From JAIBJN01 sp963802795 (GTDB taxonomy: Bacteria > Actinomycetota > Thermoleophilia > Gaiellales > Gaiellaceae): a stretch of 64,000 bases of DNA. Positions within the stretch are counted from its first letter, which is position 1, and every line of letters starts with the position of its first letter. Under the pieces are notes generated by a model. That model searched no databases. It saw only the letters and a program-made list of their open reading frames with translations, and had not been told where the DNA came from. The DNA is taken from positions 397,442 to 461,441 of the forward strand of contig CAWDJV010000004.1 of the NCBI GenBank assembly GCA_963802795.1, read 5' to 3'. The position numbers and the translations under genes were made by a program. This document shows positions 34,959-42,920 of this stretch, in pieces.

Positions 34959-35863
34959 CCTCAGCCTTTCTCTCGGCGACGACTCTCGACGAGGCGCTCT
35001 CGGCGCTGGCGGGCGGCGCGCGTCCGGTCGCCGGCGGGACCGACCTCGTCGTCGGCGCCCGGCAGGGCAAGGCTCCGCTCCCGGACAGCATCGTCGCCAT
35101 CCACCGCCTCGACGAGCTCCGCGGCGCGCAAGCCCTGAACGGCGGGCTTCGCCTCGGGGCGCTCGTGACCCACGCGGAGATCGCCGCCGACGAGCTGGTG
35201 CTCGAGCGGCTGACGGCGCTCGCGGACGCGTCCTCCATCGTCGGCTCCGTGGCGACGCGGGCGCAGGGGACGATCGGCGGCAACGTGATGAACGCCTCGC
35301 CGGCCATGGAGCTCGGGGGGCCGCTCGTCGTCTTCGGCGCCTCCGTGACGCTCCGGTCGGAGTCCGGTGAGCGCCGGGTCTCGGTGGCCGACCTCCTGAC
35401 GGGCCCGGGGACGACCGTCGCGGCGCCGGACGAGCTCCTCACCGATGTCGAGGTCCCGCTGCCGTCCGAAGGGACGGGCAGCTGCTATGCGCGACTCGAG
35501 TACCGGCGCCAGATGGAGATCGCGGTCGTCGGGGCAACGGCGGCCGTGACCCTCGCCGACGGCCGGGTGGAACGGGCCGACGTGGCGATCACCGCCCTCG
35601 CCCCGACGATCCGGCTCGTTCCGGAGGCCGGAGAGGCGCTGGTCGGCTCGGATGGGGGCTCCGACGCCGTGCATGAGGCCGCGCGCGCGGCCGCCGCCGC
35701 CGCCGAGCCGATCTCGGACGTCCGCGCGTCGGCGGACTACCGCCGGGCGATGGCCGAGGTGGTGGCCCGGCGCGTGCTGACGGCGGCCGTGGCACGCGCC
35801 CGCGGCGGGACGGTCCCGGTGCCGGCCAGCGCGTCCCTCTTCGCAGCGGGAGCTGCCTCGTGA
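34955..35863 (+). CDS. FAD-binding subunit of the molybdenum hydroxylase
   Basis: A 302-residue medium subunit starting at GTG 34955, which overlaps the TGA of the large subunit (GTGA). It begins VTSAFLSATTLDEALSALAG. It has the FAD-pyrophosphate motif VAGGTDLVVGARQG and the second FAD-site segment TIGGNVMNASPAMELGGPLV. The C-terminal CO_deh_flav_C domain follows near ARLEYRRQMEIAVVGATAA. It passes electrons from the iron-sulfur clusters to an acceptor. The gene order is large, medium, small subunit, with overlapping genes, so equal expression is expected. Confidence 0.9.
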   Translation: MTSAFLSATTLDEALSALAGGARPVAGGTDLVVGARQGKAPLPDSIVAIHRLDELRGAQALNGGLRLGALVTHAEIAADELVLERLTALADASSIVGSVATRAQGTIGGNVMNASPAMELGGPLVVFGASVTLRSESGERRVSVADLLTGPGTTVAAPDELLTDVEVPLPSEGTGSCYARLEYRRQMEIAVVGATAAVTLADGRVERADVAITALAPTIRLVPEAGEALVGSDGGSDAVHEAARAAAAAAEPISDVRASADYRRAMAEVVARRVLTAAVARARGGTVPVPASASLFAAGAAS

Positions 35864-36327
35864 AGGTGCCGCTGACCCTGACGGTCAACGGCGTCGCCTA
35901 CCCGCTCGAGCTGGAGCCGGCGACGACGCTCCTCTACGCCGTTCGCGACGGCGTGGGGCTCACCGGCGCCAAGGAGGGCTGCGACGACTCGGAGTGCGGC
36001 GCCTGCATGATGCTCCTCGACGGGCAGCCGGTGAACTCGTGCTCGTACCTCGCCCTCCAGGCCGACGGTCGCGAGGTGACGACGGTCGAGGGCCTCGGCG
36101 ACGGCGCCGGCCTCGCGCCGCTCCAGCGCGCCTTCCTCGAGCACGGCGGCGTCCAGTGCGGCTTCTGCACGCCGGGCATGCTCATCTCGGCGACTGCGCT
36201 GCTGGAGGCGAATCCACGCCCGACGGAGGACGAGGTGCGGATCGCGCTGTCGGGGAACCTCTGCCGCTGCACCGGCTACGACGGGATCGTCAAGGCGGTG
36301 CTGGAAGTCTCCGCGACGACGTCTTGA
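35860..36327 (+). CDS. [2Fe-2S] subunit of the molybdenum hydroxylase
   Basis: A 155-residue small subunit starting at GTG 35860, overlapping the previous stop. The N-terminal plant-type ferredoxin domain has Cys motif GCDDSECGACMMLLDG and the distal Cys in VNSCSYLA. The C-terminal helical domain has QCGFCTPGM and LCRCTGYDGI. All eight cluster Cys are present. It carries electrons from Moco to FAD. A strong hairpin terminator follows. Confidence 0.93.
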   Translation: MKVPLTLTVNGVAYPLELEPATTLLYAVRDGVGLTGAKEGCDDSECGACMMLLDGQPVNSCSYLALQADGREVTTVEGLGDGAGLAPLQRAFLEHGGVQCGFCTPGMLISATALLEANPRPTEDEVRIALSGNLCRCTGYDGIVKAVLEVSATTS

Positions 36328-36342
36328 CGCGGAAGGCGGTGC

Positions 36343-36370
36343 GAGGCGGCCGCCGGACGGCGACCGCCTC
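36343..36370. terminator. Hairpin terminator between convergent transcripts
   Basis: GAGGCGGCCGCC and GGCGACCGCCTC pair apart from one mismatch, 15 bases after the small-subunit stop and 22 bases before the convergent stop of the secreted-protein gene. It probably works for both directions. Confidence 0.65.
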
Positions 36371-36391
36371 GCGGAATGCCACCGGCTCGAT

Positions 36392-36985
36392 TCAGGCGCC
36401 GGTCAGCTCGGCTGCGATCTCGCAGAAGGGAAAGTCCTCTGCGAAGCCGGGGTGCGGTCCGTGCACGGACACGTGTGTCTCTTCGATGAACTCCGCCCCG
36501 GGGAGGCCGTCCCCGAGCGTGTCGAAGAGAGCCGTGGTGCGGATGACGCCGCGGTCCCGCACGACGACCTTGCCAGCCGAGTCCTCGATCACGAACGGCT
36601 GACCGGCCTCGATGGCGGTGAACTCGTAGATGTTCCCCTTGACCTGTGTGGCCTTGATCTCGCTGAACAGGCCGTTGCCCCGAATCACGAACCACTGTCC
36701 CGTCTCGGGGTTGGTGACCACGTCTCGGAACGAGAAGTTGTCCTTGGCGTAGAAGGCCTCGCCGCCCTTGTCGGCGCGGACAAGGAAGTGGCCGCTGAAC
36801 TCGGACTCGACGTCGAGCGTAAAGCCGCAGTCGTCGAAGCTGGACGAGTCGGTGCCCGAGTAGAAACCCTTCTCGACGACCTTGGCCGCCGCGGGGCTTG
36901 CCCCGATCACGAGCAGTGCGATCACCGACAAGGCCGCCAGGCAGGCCACTGCCGATTTCTTCATTCGTCGATCCCCAAGCGCCAT
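36392..36985 (-). CDS. Secreted protein of unknown function
   Basis: ATG 36985 is preceded by the strong Shine-Dalgarno AAAGGAGG at 6 bases; an internal Met begins MKKSAV 7 residues later. The product is 197 residues. The signal peptide (AVACLAALSVIALLVIGASP plus AAA) is clear, and the mature protein begins KVVEKGFYSG. The mature part is a beta-rich domain with two Cys (DDCGFTLD and FPFCEIA) that may bond. No membrane anchor is present. Similar small secreted proteins of actinobacteria have no known role. It is convergent with the hydroxylase operon. Confidence 0.75.
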   Translation of the reverse strand: MALGDRRMKKSAVACLAALSVIALLVIGASPAAAKVVEKGFYSGTDSSSFDDCGFTLDVESEFSGHFLVRADKGGEAFYAKDNFSFRDVVTNPETGQWFVIRGNGLFSEIKATQVKGNIYEFTAIEAGQPFVIEDSAGKVVVRDRGVIRTTALFDTLGDGLPGAEFIEETHVSVHGPHPGFAEDFPFCEIAAELTGA

Positions 36986-37180
36986 CTGGCGCCTCCTTTC
37001 CTGCTGCCGCAGTCGGCAGGTGGACGTGTCGTCACACGTTAAGATCCACGAGCCGCGCGTCAAGAGGGGAAAGGCCCTAGTCGTCGCTCAGGGCCTGCCC
37101 TAGGGATTCAGCCTCGAGATCGGCCGGGAGCGTTCGAGACTCTTGCTGGAAAGATTCTTTCTAGAGAAGGAAGGTTCGCC

Positions 37181-38089
37181 ATGAGCCCGATCCCAGCGAC
37201 CATGCACGCAATCCGCCTCCACGCCCCGGGCGGCCCCGCCGGGCTTGTCGGCGAACGGGTCGAAACCCCGTCGCCGGGGCCGGGTGAGACGCTCGTCCGG
37301 GTGCACGCGGCCGCCGTCACGAGGGACGAGTTGGACTGGCCGTCCGACCGGCTTCCCGCGATTCCGTCCTACGAGCTCTCGGGGGTCGTCGCCGCGACCG
37401 CGCCCGACGTCGGCGGCGTGGCCGTCGGAGACGCTGTCTACGCGCTCGCCGACTTCGAGCGCGACGGCGCCGCGGCCGAGTACGCGGTCGTCCCGGCGGC
37501 GCTGCTCGCTCCGAAGCCGCAATCGCTCAGCCACGTCGAGAGCGCCGCCGTCCCCCTCGCCGCGCTCAGCGCCTGGCAGGCGCTCTTCGACCACGGCCGG
37601 CTGACGACCGGCCAGCGGGTGCTCGTCCACGGGGCGGCCGGCGGAGTGGGAAGCTTCGCCGTCCAGCTCGCGCGCCACCGTGGGGCGCACGTGATCGGCA
37701 CGGCGTCGAGCTCCGGAGTCGAGACGGTTCGTGAGCTCGGCGCCGACGAAGTCGTCGACAACACGACGGCGCGCTTCGAGGAGGCCGTCGAGCCCGTCGA
37801 CCTCGTCTTCGACACGGCCGGCGGCGAGGTGCTCGAGCGCTCGCCGGCGGTTCTGCGCGAGGGCGGGAGGCTCGTGTCGGTCGCCGAGGAGCCCGCGGCC
37901 GACGGCGTCTACTTCATCGTCGAGCCCAACCGCGGGCAGCTCGTCGAGATCGGCCGCCTCGCCGACCAGGGCGAGCTGCGCCCGCTGGTCGACTCCGTCT
38001 TCCCTCTCGCCGAGGCGCGGGCCGCGTTCGAGCGCAGCATGCAGCCGGGCAAGCGTGGCAAAGTGGTCCTCCGCGTCGTCGATGACTAG
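37181..38089 (+). CDS. MDR-family NADPH:quinone/enone reductase-like protein
   Basis: A 302-residue zinc-less medium-chain dehydrogenase starting at ATG 37181, with AGAAGGAAGG upstream. The N-terminal GroES-like part is MHAIRLHAPGGPAG, and the nucleotide-binding fold has VLVHGAAGGVGSFAVQLARH. The structural-zinc Cys cluster is absent, as in quinone oxidoreductase-type members. Its substrate may be a quinone or an alpha,beta-unsaturated carbonyl. The stop overlaps the ATG of the PEP-mutase-like gene by 8 bp, so the pair is one operon. Confidence 0.85.
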   Translation: MSPIPATMHAIRLHAPGGPAGLVGERVETPSPGPGETLVRVHAAAVTRDELDWPSDRLPAIPSYELSGVVAATAPDVGGVAVGDAVYALADFERDGAAAEYAVVPAALLAPKPQSLSHVESAAVPLAALSAWQALFDHGRLTTGQRVLVHGAAGGVGSFAVQLARHRGAHVIGTASSSGVETVRELGADEVVDNTTARFEEAVEPVDLVFDTAGGEVLERSPAVLREGGRLVSVAEEPAADGVYFIVEPNRGQLVEIGRLADQGELRPLVDSVFPLAEARAAFERSMQPGKRGKVVLRVVDD

Positions 38090-38876
38090 CCAGGTGAAAA
38101 AAGGGGAGGAGTTCCGGGCGCTGCACGCCGGCGAGCCGTTCGTGATCCCCAATCCGTGGGACGCGGGCTCGGCCCGTGTCCTGGCCGCCCTCGGGTTCAA
38201 GGCGCTGGCCTCGACCAGCTTCGGCTTCGCGTTCACACTCGGCCGCCTGGACGGCGGCGTCACGCTGGACGAGGTGGTCGAGCACGCCGCTTCGCTCGAC
38301 CAGGCCACCGACCTTCCTGTCTCGGTTGATCTCGAGCACGGCTACGGCCCGGATCCCGAGGACGCCGCGCTCGCGATCACCAGGGTCGCGGAGGCCGGTG
38401 CGGTCGGCGGCTCGATCGAGGACTTCGACCCGGGCGGCCGCATCTACGAGCCGAGCCACGCCGTCGAGAGGGTCGCGGCCGCCGCCGAAGCCGCCCACAG
38501 CCTGGCGTTTCCATTCACGCTGACGGCGCGGGCCGAGAACCACATCCGCGGCAATCCCGATCTGGACGACACGATCGCGCGCCTCCAGGCCTTCGAGGAG
38601 GCCGGGGCGGACGTCCTGTACGCACCCGGCCTCCGGACTGCCACGGAGATTCGGACGGTGTGCGAGGCGGTCTCGAAGCCGGTCAACGTCCTCGCGCTGC
38701 CCGAGCTGTCCCTGGCGGAGGTCGTCGCCGCCGGCGCGCGGCGGATCAGCGTCGGGGGCGGCCTGACCTCGGTCGCGGCGAGCGCGATGGCCGCCGCGGC
38801 CGTGGAGATCCGCGACGCCGGTGACTTCTCGTCCCTGGCCGCGCGCCTCCCGCTCGGCGAGTGGCTCGCCTCCTGA
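38082..38876 (+). CDS. Isocitrate lyase/PEP mutase family protein
   Basis: A 264-residue TIM-barrel protein. It begins MTSQVKKGEEFRALHAGEPF, with NPWDAGSARVLAALGFKAL. The metal- and substrate-binding part reads VSVDLEHGYGPDPEDAALAI, and GGSIEDFDPGG is the loop that distinguishes this family. Members cleave C-C bonds of small 2-hydroxy acids or mutate P-C bonds. The KKCGH active-site loop of isocitrate lyase is not present, so PEP mutase or oxaloacetate hydrolase-type activity is more likely. It overlaps and is coupled to the upstream reductase. Confidence 0.85.
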   Translation: MTSQVKKGEEFRALHAGEPFVIPNPWDAGSARVLAALGFKALASTSFGFAFTLGRLDGGVTLDEVVEHAASLDQATDLPVSVDLEHGYGPDPEDAALAITRVAEAGAVGGSIEDFDPGGRIYEPSHAVERVAAAAEAAHSLAFPFTLTARAENHIRGNPDLDDTIARLQAFEEAGADVLYAPGLRTATEIRTVCEAVSKPVNVLALPELSLAEVVAAGARRISVGGGLTSVAASAMAAAAVEIRDAGDFSSLAARLPLGEWLAS

Positions 38877-38882
38877 GCAGAC

Positions 38883-39764
38883 CTAGCTTCGCTGCGCCAT
38901 GCGGAACTGGTTCCCCGACGGGTCGCGGAAGCCGGCGTCGACGCCGTACGGCTGCTCGGTCGGCTCCTGCAGGAACTCGACGCCGCGGCTCTTGAGCTCC
39001 TCGTAACTGGCCTGGACGTCGTCCGTGGCGAAGAAGAGGCCGCCCGAGGCGCCCTTGGCCAGCAGCGCCTGGATCTGGGCGCGCGTGTCCTCGTCGAACA
39101 CCGGCGGGCCGGGAACCGCCATCAGCGTGATGGCGACGTCGGGCTGGCCGGGCACGCCGACGCTGAGCCAGCGGAAGTTGCCCAGCTCAGGGACGGTGAC
39201 GTCCTCGCGGAGCTCCATTCCGAGCTTCTCGGTGTAGAAGGCGAGGGCCTCGTCCTGGTCGTGAACCCAGACCTGGGTGTGGGTGAGCTGCTTCAGCACT
39301 GTGATCCTCCACGAGTTGTGAATTGTCGGCGGCGACGTTATCCGCGCGCGGACGCGGCTGTCTTCTCCAAACGTGCTGGACTGCGGACGGGCATAGGCCT
39401 GGATCACGCAGGTCGGGACGAGCGCACGGGAGACCGCGGGCGTGTGGGCGGCGCGATAGGCAGTCGGGGACATCCCGAACGTCCGGCCGAACGTCGTCGT
39501 GAACGACCCGACGCTGCGGAGGCCGACCAGGAGGCAGATGTCCGCCACCGAGCGATCGGTGTTGCGGAGCAGGGCCGCCGCGCGCTCCATTCGCCGCGTC
39601 AGCAGGTACTGGTGTGGCGACTCGCCGAACGTCCGCCGGAACTCACGGCTGAAGTGCGCAGGTGAGAGGAGAGCGGCGTTCGCAAGGGTTGCGACGTCGA
39701 GCGGCTCGCGGTAGCGGGCGTCGACGATGTCCTTTGCCCGCAGAAGGTGCCGGGCGGGGTGCAC
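38883..39764 (-). CDS. AraC-family regulator in frame with a VOC (glyoxalase-like) domain
   Basis: The N-terminal part (GTG 39764) is an AraC helix-turn-helix: ARYREPLDVATLANAALLSP, HFSREFRRTFGESPHQYL and VADICLLVGLRSVGSFTTTF. After about 155 residues, with no stop codon, the frame continues into a VOC domain: VWVHDQDEALAFYTEKLGM, then GGLFFATDDVQASYEELKSR and PYGVDAGFRDPSGN. The VOC part can start on its own at GTG 39299 because GGAGG lies 6 bases upstream. So the product may be a fusion, or the two proteins may be made from one frame after loss of a stop. The frame also extends upstream into repeat copy A; that part is not real. Confidence 0.75.
   Translation of the reverse strand: MHPARHLLRAKDIVDARYREPLDVATLANAALLSPAHFSREFRRTFGESPHQYLLTRRMERAAALLRNTDRSVADICLLVGLRSVGSFTTTFGRTFGMSPTAYRAAHTPAVSRALVPTCVIQAYARPQSSTFGEDSRVRARITSPPTIHNSWRITVLKQLTHTQVWVHDQDEALAFYTEKLGMELREDVTVPELGNFRWLSVGVPGQPDVAITLMAVPGPPVFDEDTRAQIQALLAKGASGGLFFATDDVQASYEELKSRGVEFLQEPTEQPYGVDAGFRDPSGNQFRMAQRS
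39297..39311 (-). promoter_or_regulatory. Internal ribosome-binding site and GTG start of the VOC domain
   Basis: On the minus strand, GGAGG is followed by 6 bases and GTG (39299). This implies independent translation of a 138-residue VOC protein within the larger AraC-VOC frame. Confidence 0.55.
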
Positions 39765-39775
39765 GGGCGCGGTCC

Positions 39776-40957
39776 TCAAGACGGCCTCGCTAGGCGGAAT
39801 GATGCTCGTCGCCGAGGAGCGATGGTCGTTCCGAGGCAAGGACGAGGGAGCGCTCGTAACGGGGCGACTGAGGAGCGCATCGGGGCGAGCAGCGCGCTCG
39901 GCGGCCAGCCTGCATTTGTCAAACCCTCTAGCGATCGAGAGCGCACGGACCGGTCGTACAGGTCGATCACGTCGGGAATCGTCATGCGGATGCAGCCGTG
40001 CGAGGCCGCGGTCCCGATCGAGGCCGTATCGGCGGTGCCGTGGATGCCGGCGCCGTCCCAGAACCCCATCCAGCGTGCCTTGATGGGATTCGACGGGTCG
40101 TTTCCGGGGATCACCTTGCCCGCGAGGTCGCCGGCCCAGGGACGATTCGGGACGTACCAGGCCGGGTTGGTGGCCTTGGACTCGACCTCGTAGATCCCGG
40201 CAGGGGTCTCGAAGCCGAGCGCGCCGATGCCGACGCGGTAGCTCTTGACGAGCCTGCGGTCGACGAAGAAGCGAAGCTCCCGGCGGCCGCGGCTGATGGC
40301 GATGAAGTAGCGGTAGCGCCGGTCGAGCTGCTCCGTCGTCACCTTCGGCTCGAGGATACGGACTGGGACGCGAACCGGGCGGTCCGAGTCCGTGCCGACG
40401 AGCCCCGCGACGAGAGCCCGGCGCAGCGCCCGGGTTCGGACCGAGACGCCGTTGTTCGACGGCGTGATGTGCACGCCGGCGAAGGAGGCGGCGCTGCGAG
40501 CGTCCCTGGCCGGGTGGTCGAGCTCGCGGCGGATGCCCTCGACGACCCTGCCCACCGCCTCGCGGGAGTAGCGCACCTGCACGTCGAGGGCCATGTCGAG
40601 CGAGTCGCCCGTGAGGTCGCGAAACGAGCGCATGAGGAAGTTCCCCTCCCGGCTCTCGGCGACGGCCGCCTGGAGGACTGCGTCCACGTTCGTGCGAACG
40701 TCGACGAGCGCCGGGTCGAGCGTGAAGCGGCGGTCGCGATAGCGGACGACGACAGGCCGCTCCAGGCGGCGGTCGAGCTCGTCGCGGAGGGCGGTCCGCG
40801 CCTCTTCCACCGACTTGCCGCTCAGGTCGACCCCCGCCACGGTGATTCCCTCGGCGATCAGGTCCGACCGCGAAGCGTCGTATCGGTGCAGCGCAGCAGC
40901 GCCCGACCCCGCGAGGACGGCGACTGCGAGGATCGAGATGACCAGTGCCCTACGCAT
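39776..40957 (-). CDS. L,D-transpeptidase (YkuD) with abnormal C terminus
   Basis: ATG 40957 gives an N-terminal signal anchor (VISILAVAVLAGSGAAAL). Next comes a peptidoglycan-binding-like domain (VAGVDLSGKSVEEARTALRD) near residues 30-180. The YkuD catalytic domain has the nucleophile in HGTADTASIGTAASHGCIRM. These enzymes make 3-3 cross-links in peptidoglycan. Family members usually end soon after DVIELYDRVPVGTPV. Here, after VIDLYDR, the sequence reads into dispersed repeat copy A and the frame ends at 39776 with about 45 unrelated residues. The native stop may have been replaced by the repeat, or hidden by an indel near 39950. Confidence 0.82.
   Translation of the reverse strand: MRRALVISILAVAVLAGSGAAALHRYDASRSDLIAEGITVAGVDLSGKSVEEARTALRDELDRRLERPVVVRYRDRRFTLDPALVDVRTNVDAVLQAAVAESREGNFLMRSFRDLTGDSLDMALDVQVRYSREAVGRVVEGIRRELDHPARDARSAASFAGVHITPSNNGVSVRTRALRRALVAGLVGTDSDRPVRVPVRILEPKVTTEQLDRRYRYFIAISRGRRELRFFVDRRLVKSYRVGIGALGFETPAGIYEVESKATNPAWYVPNRPWAGDLAGKVIPGNDPSNPIKARWMGFWDGAGIHGTADTASIGTAASHGCIRMTIPDVIDLYDRSVRSRSLEGLTNAGWPPSALLAPMRSSVAPLRALPRPCLGTTIAPRRRASFRLARPS
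39790..39930. repeat. Dispersed palindromic element, copy A (141 bp)
   Basis: The core is shared with copies B and C (CTCGTCGCC, CGATGGTCGTTCCGAGGCA, GGGGCGAGCAGCGCG). The right end TTGTCAAACCCTCTA is the inverted terminal sequence. The left end has lost about 9 bases (CTAGGCGG). It lies between the AraC gene start and the transpeptidase gene end, and both reading frames run into it. Confidence 0.85.
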
Positions 40958-40983
40958 CTCGAAGCTCAAACCTTAGCGACGGA

Positions 40984-41880
40984 TCAGAGAGCGTAGGCGA
41001 GACCGACGAGAACCGGGACGATGATCCAGGCCCCGACCGTGAGCGAGACTGCGACGATCACGAAGGTTCGCGCATCGTCCTTGGGGGGCTTGCCGCACCA
41101 GCCGACCGAGTCCCAGAGCACCCGTGCCGGCGCCTGCGTGGCGAGCCGAATCCGTCGCGACGCCAGCGCCGAGCCTCGGAGGATCAGCCATGAAGTGCCG
41201 AGCGCGATCAGGAGCGACACAACGGCGATGACGCCGGCCCAGCGCACGTCTCCGAGCACTCCCGTGACACGGCCGAGCGTGGCGACCAAGGGTATGGCCA
41301 GGCCGCCGATCAGGAAGGTCGGGACCCCGATCTCGCGGCTCCTGATCAACGCGTCGACCATGCGCTCGGCATCCATCCGCGCCCGCCGCAGCTCGCGATG
41401 CTCCCGGCTGAACGGCTCCGACTCGATCTCCCGCAGGCCGTACAGGTTCCTCATCGTCGTCGAGGTGTTGCGGATGTAGGAAACGACGACGTAGCGCGCA
41501 ATGAGCTCGACGGTCTTCTTGACGACCACTCGGAGCGGTCCGAGGCGATCACCGACCCGCGCCCCGTGGTACCCGTGGCGCGCGAGCGACTCGAGCGCCT
41601 CGACCATGTTGCGGTGGTCCGTCGGGAACCGCTCCGGGCGCGCGAGGGGTCGAGTCCTCGAGATCTCGTAGAGCATCTCGCGCTCGCGCGGCCCCTTCAA
41701 CTCGAGCGCGTCGAGGTACCGCGCCATCTGCTCGTCGTCCCCCGAGAGCAGCTTCAGCCGCTCGACCGGGTTGTCTATCTCCTCGAGGATCTCCTCCGTG
41801 CCCCCCGCGTCGCTCGTCGAAGCCGCGGCCCCGGAGGTGCCGGCAACGTCCGGCCGGTGTTCCTCGCCCTCGCTCTGCAT
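40984..41880 (-). CDS. Membrane protein of unknown function
   Basis: A 298-residue protein starting at ATG 41880. The first 60 residues are acidic and low-complexity (EILEEIDNPVERLKLLSGDD). A helical central region (LGPLRVVVKKTVELIARYVV and following) precedes three or four membrane helices near the C terminus (IGVPTFLIGGLAIPLVATLG; IAVVSLLIALGTSWLIL; TFVIVAVSLTVGAWIIVPVL). No family is recognised. The stop of the ferritin-like gene lies 2 bases before its ATG, so it is probably coupled to it. An envelope-stress role is conceivable, but not shown. Confidence 0.7.
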   Translation of the reverse strand: MQSEGEEHRPDVAGTSGAAASTSDAGGTEEILEEIDNPVERLKLLSGDDEQMARYLDALELKGPREREMLYEISRTRPLARPERFPTDHRNMVEALESLARHGYHGARVGDRLGPLRVVVKKTVELIARYVVVSYIRNTSTTMRNLYGLREIESEPFSREHRELRRARMDAERMVDALIRSREIGVPTFLIGGLAIPLVATLGRVTGVLGDVRWAGVIAVVSLLIALGTSWLILRGSALASRRIRLATQAPARVLWDSVGWCGKPPKDDARTFVIVAVSLTVGAWIIVPVLVGLAYAL

Positions 41881-41881
41881 G

Positions 41882-42703
41882 CTAGGAGAAGGGGAGCTCG
41901 ACGTCGCTGACGTCGATGCCGAGCGAGTTCGCCAGCTTGACGCCCTCCTCGAGGTCCTCGCGGAGGCGCTGCAGGTCGCGAGCGTGCATCGCGCGGCCGA
42001 TCCAGGCGCGCTCGGGAGGCCGCCAGAGCGCGTGCTCGACGAAGATCGGGAGCATGCGGTTGGCCGCCTTGACGAGCCTCTGCTTCGTCCGCTTGGTGGC
42101 GTTCTCGAGCAGGACACGCTCGTAGGCCATGCCGGCCCCGTGGTGGATCCCGTCGTCGATCGTGAGCCTGTTGCAGAGATCCGCGAGGACCGTTCCCGGT
42201 GAGGAGCGCGCAATGAGCCGGAAGCGCGAGATGATCAGCCGCTCGAAGAAGACCTGCATCAAGAAGACCTTCTCTTCGAGCATGTCGACCTCGTCCAGGA
42301 ACATGCGCGCGAGCTCGTCCAGGTATGGGTCGCGCACCGCCGGGCCGCCCACCTCTCCGAGCAGCTTGAGCCACGCCTCGACGTGACGGGCCTCGTCCTG
42401 CGTCATCGTCGTGTAGTAGAGCCGCGCCTCGTCGTGGGGGGCGAGGTTCAGAAGCTGCGCGGCCATCTTCACGGCGAGGATGTCCGCCTGGTACTGCTGG
42501 GTGATGACCGAGCGCCAGACATCCTGCCGCCGCGCCCTCTTCTGGGCCGAGCCGCGGGTCTCGGGGACGGGCGGGATGTCGTTCCAGGGCAGGTCGCGGG
42601 TCTGCCACTCGGCGCGCTTGGCGAGCTCGTAGTAGCGGAGGACGCCGGCGTGCCGCTCCTGCGCCTTGTCGAGCGCTGCCTGCTGAAGCTCTTCGACGGC
42701 CAT
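41882..42703 (-). CDS. Ferritin-like diiron protein (R2-like fold)
   Basis: A 273-residue all-helical protein beginning MAVEELQQAALDKAQERHAG. Likely diiron ligands are in TMTQDEARHVEAWLK (ExxH-like) and TIDDGIHHGAGMAYERV; further acidic residues lie in LDEVDMLEEKVFL. This fits a ribonucleotide reductase R2-like or AurF-like ferritin superfamily protein. It may be an oxygenase or hydroxylase. The substrate cannot be inferred. Its promoter region contains repeat copy B, only 20 bp upstream of the ATG. Confidence 0.72.
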   Translation of the reverse strand: MAVEELQQAALDKAQERHAGVLRYYELAKRAEWQTRDLPWNDIPPVPETRGSAQKRARRQDVWRSVITQQYQADILAVKMAAQLLNLAPHDEARLYYTTMTQDEARHVEAWLKLLGEVGGPAVRDPYLDELARMFLDEVDMLEEKVFLMQVFFERLIISRFRLIARSSPGTVLADLCNRLTIDDGIHHGAGMAYERVLLENATKRTKQRLVKAANRMLPIFVEHALWRPPERAWIGRAMHARDLQRLREDLEEGVKLANSLGIDVSDVELPFS

Positions 42704-42722
42704 CGCGGGGAGCTTAGCCGTG

Positions 42723-42891
42723 TAGGAGGGTTTGGCGGATCGTGGCTCGTCGCCGGGGTGCGATGATCGTTCCGAGGCAAGGACGCAGGGAGCGGTCGTA
42801 GCGACTGAGCTACGGGCGCGACTGAGGACGCAGTCCTCGGGGCGAGCAGCGCGGCCCGGCGGCACCGCCCGCGTTTCGTCAAGCCCTCCTA
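42723..42891. repeat. Dispersed palindromic element, copy B (169 bp)
   Basis: It begins GTAG then GAGGGTTTGGCGG and ends TCGTCAAGCCCTCCTA, so the ends are 15-bp imperfect inverted repeats. The middle holds GTAGC-GACTGA-GCTAC and GAGGAC-GCA-GTCCTC hairpins. It fills nearly the entire gap between divergent genes (ferritin-like and cupin), so any promoter must lie in or beside it. Confidence 0.9.
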
Positions 42892-42920
42892 AGCTGCGAG
42901 GTCCTGGATGAGGAGGTGAC

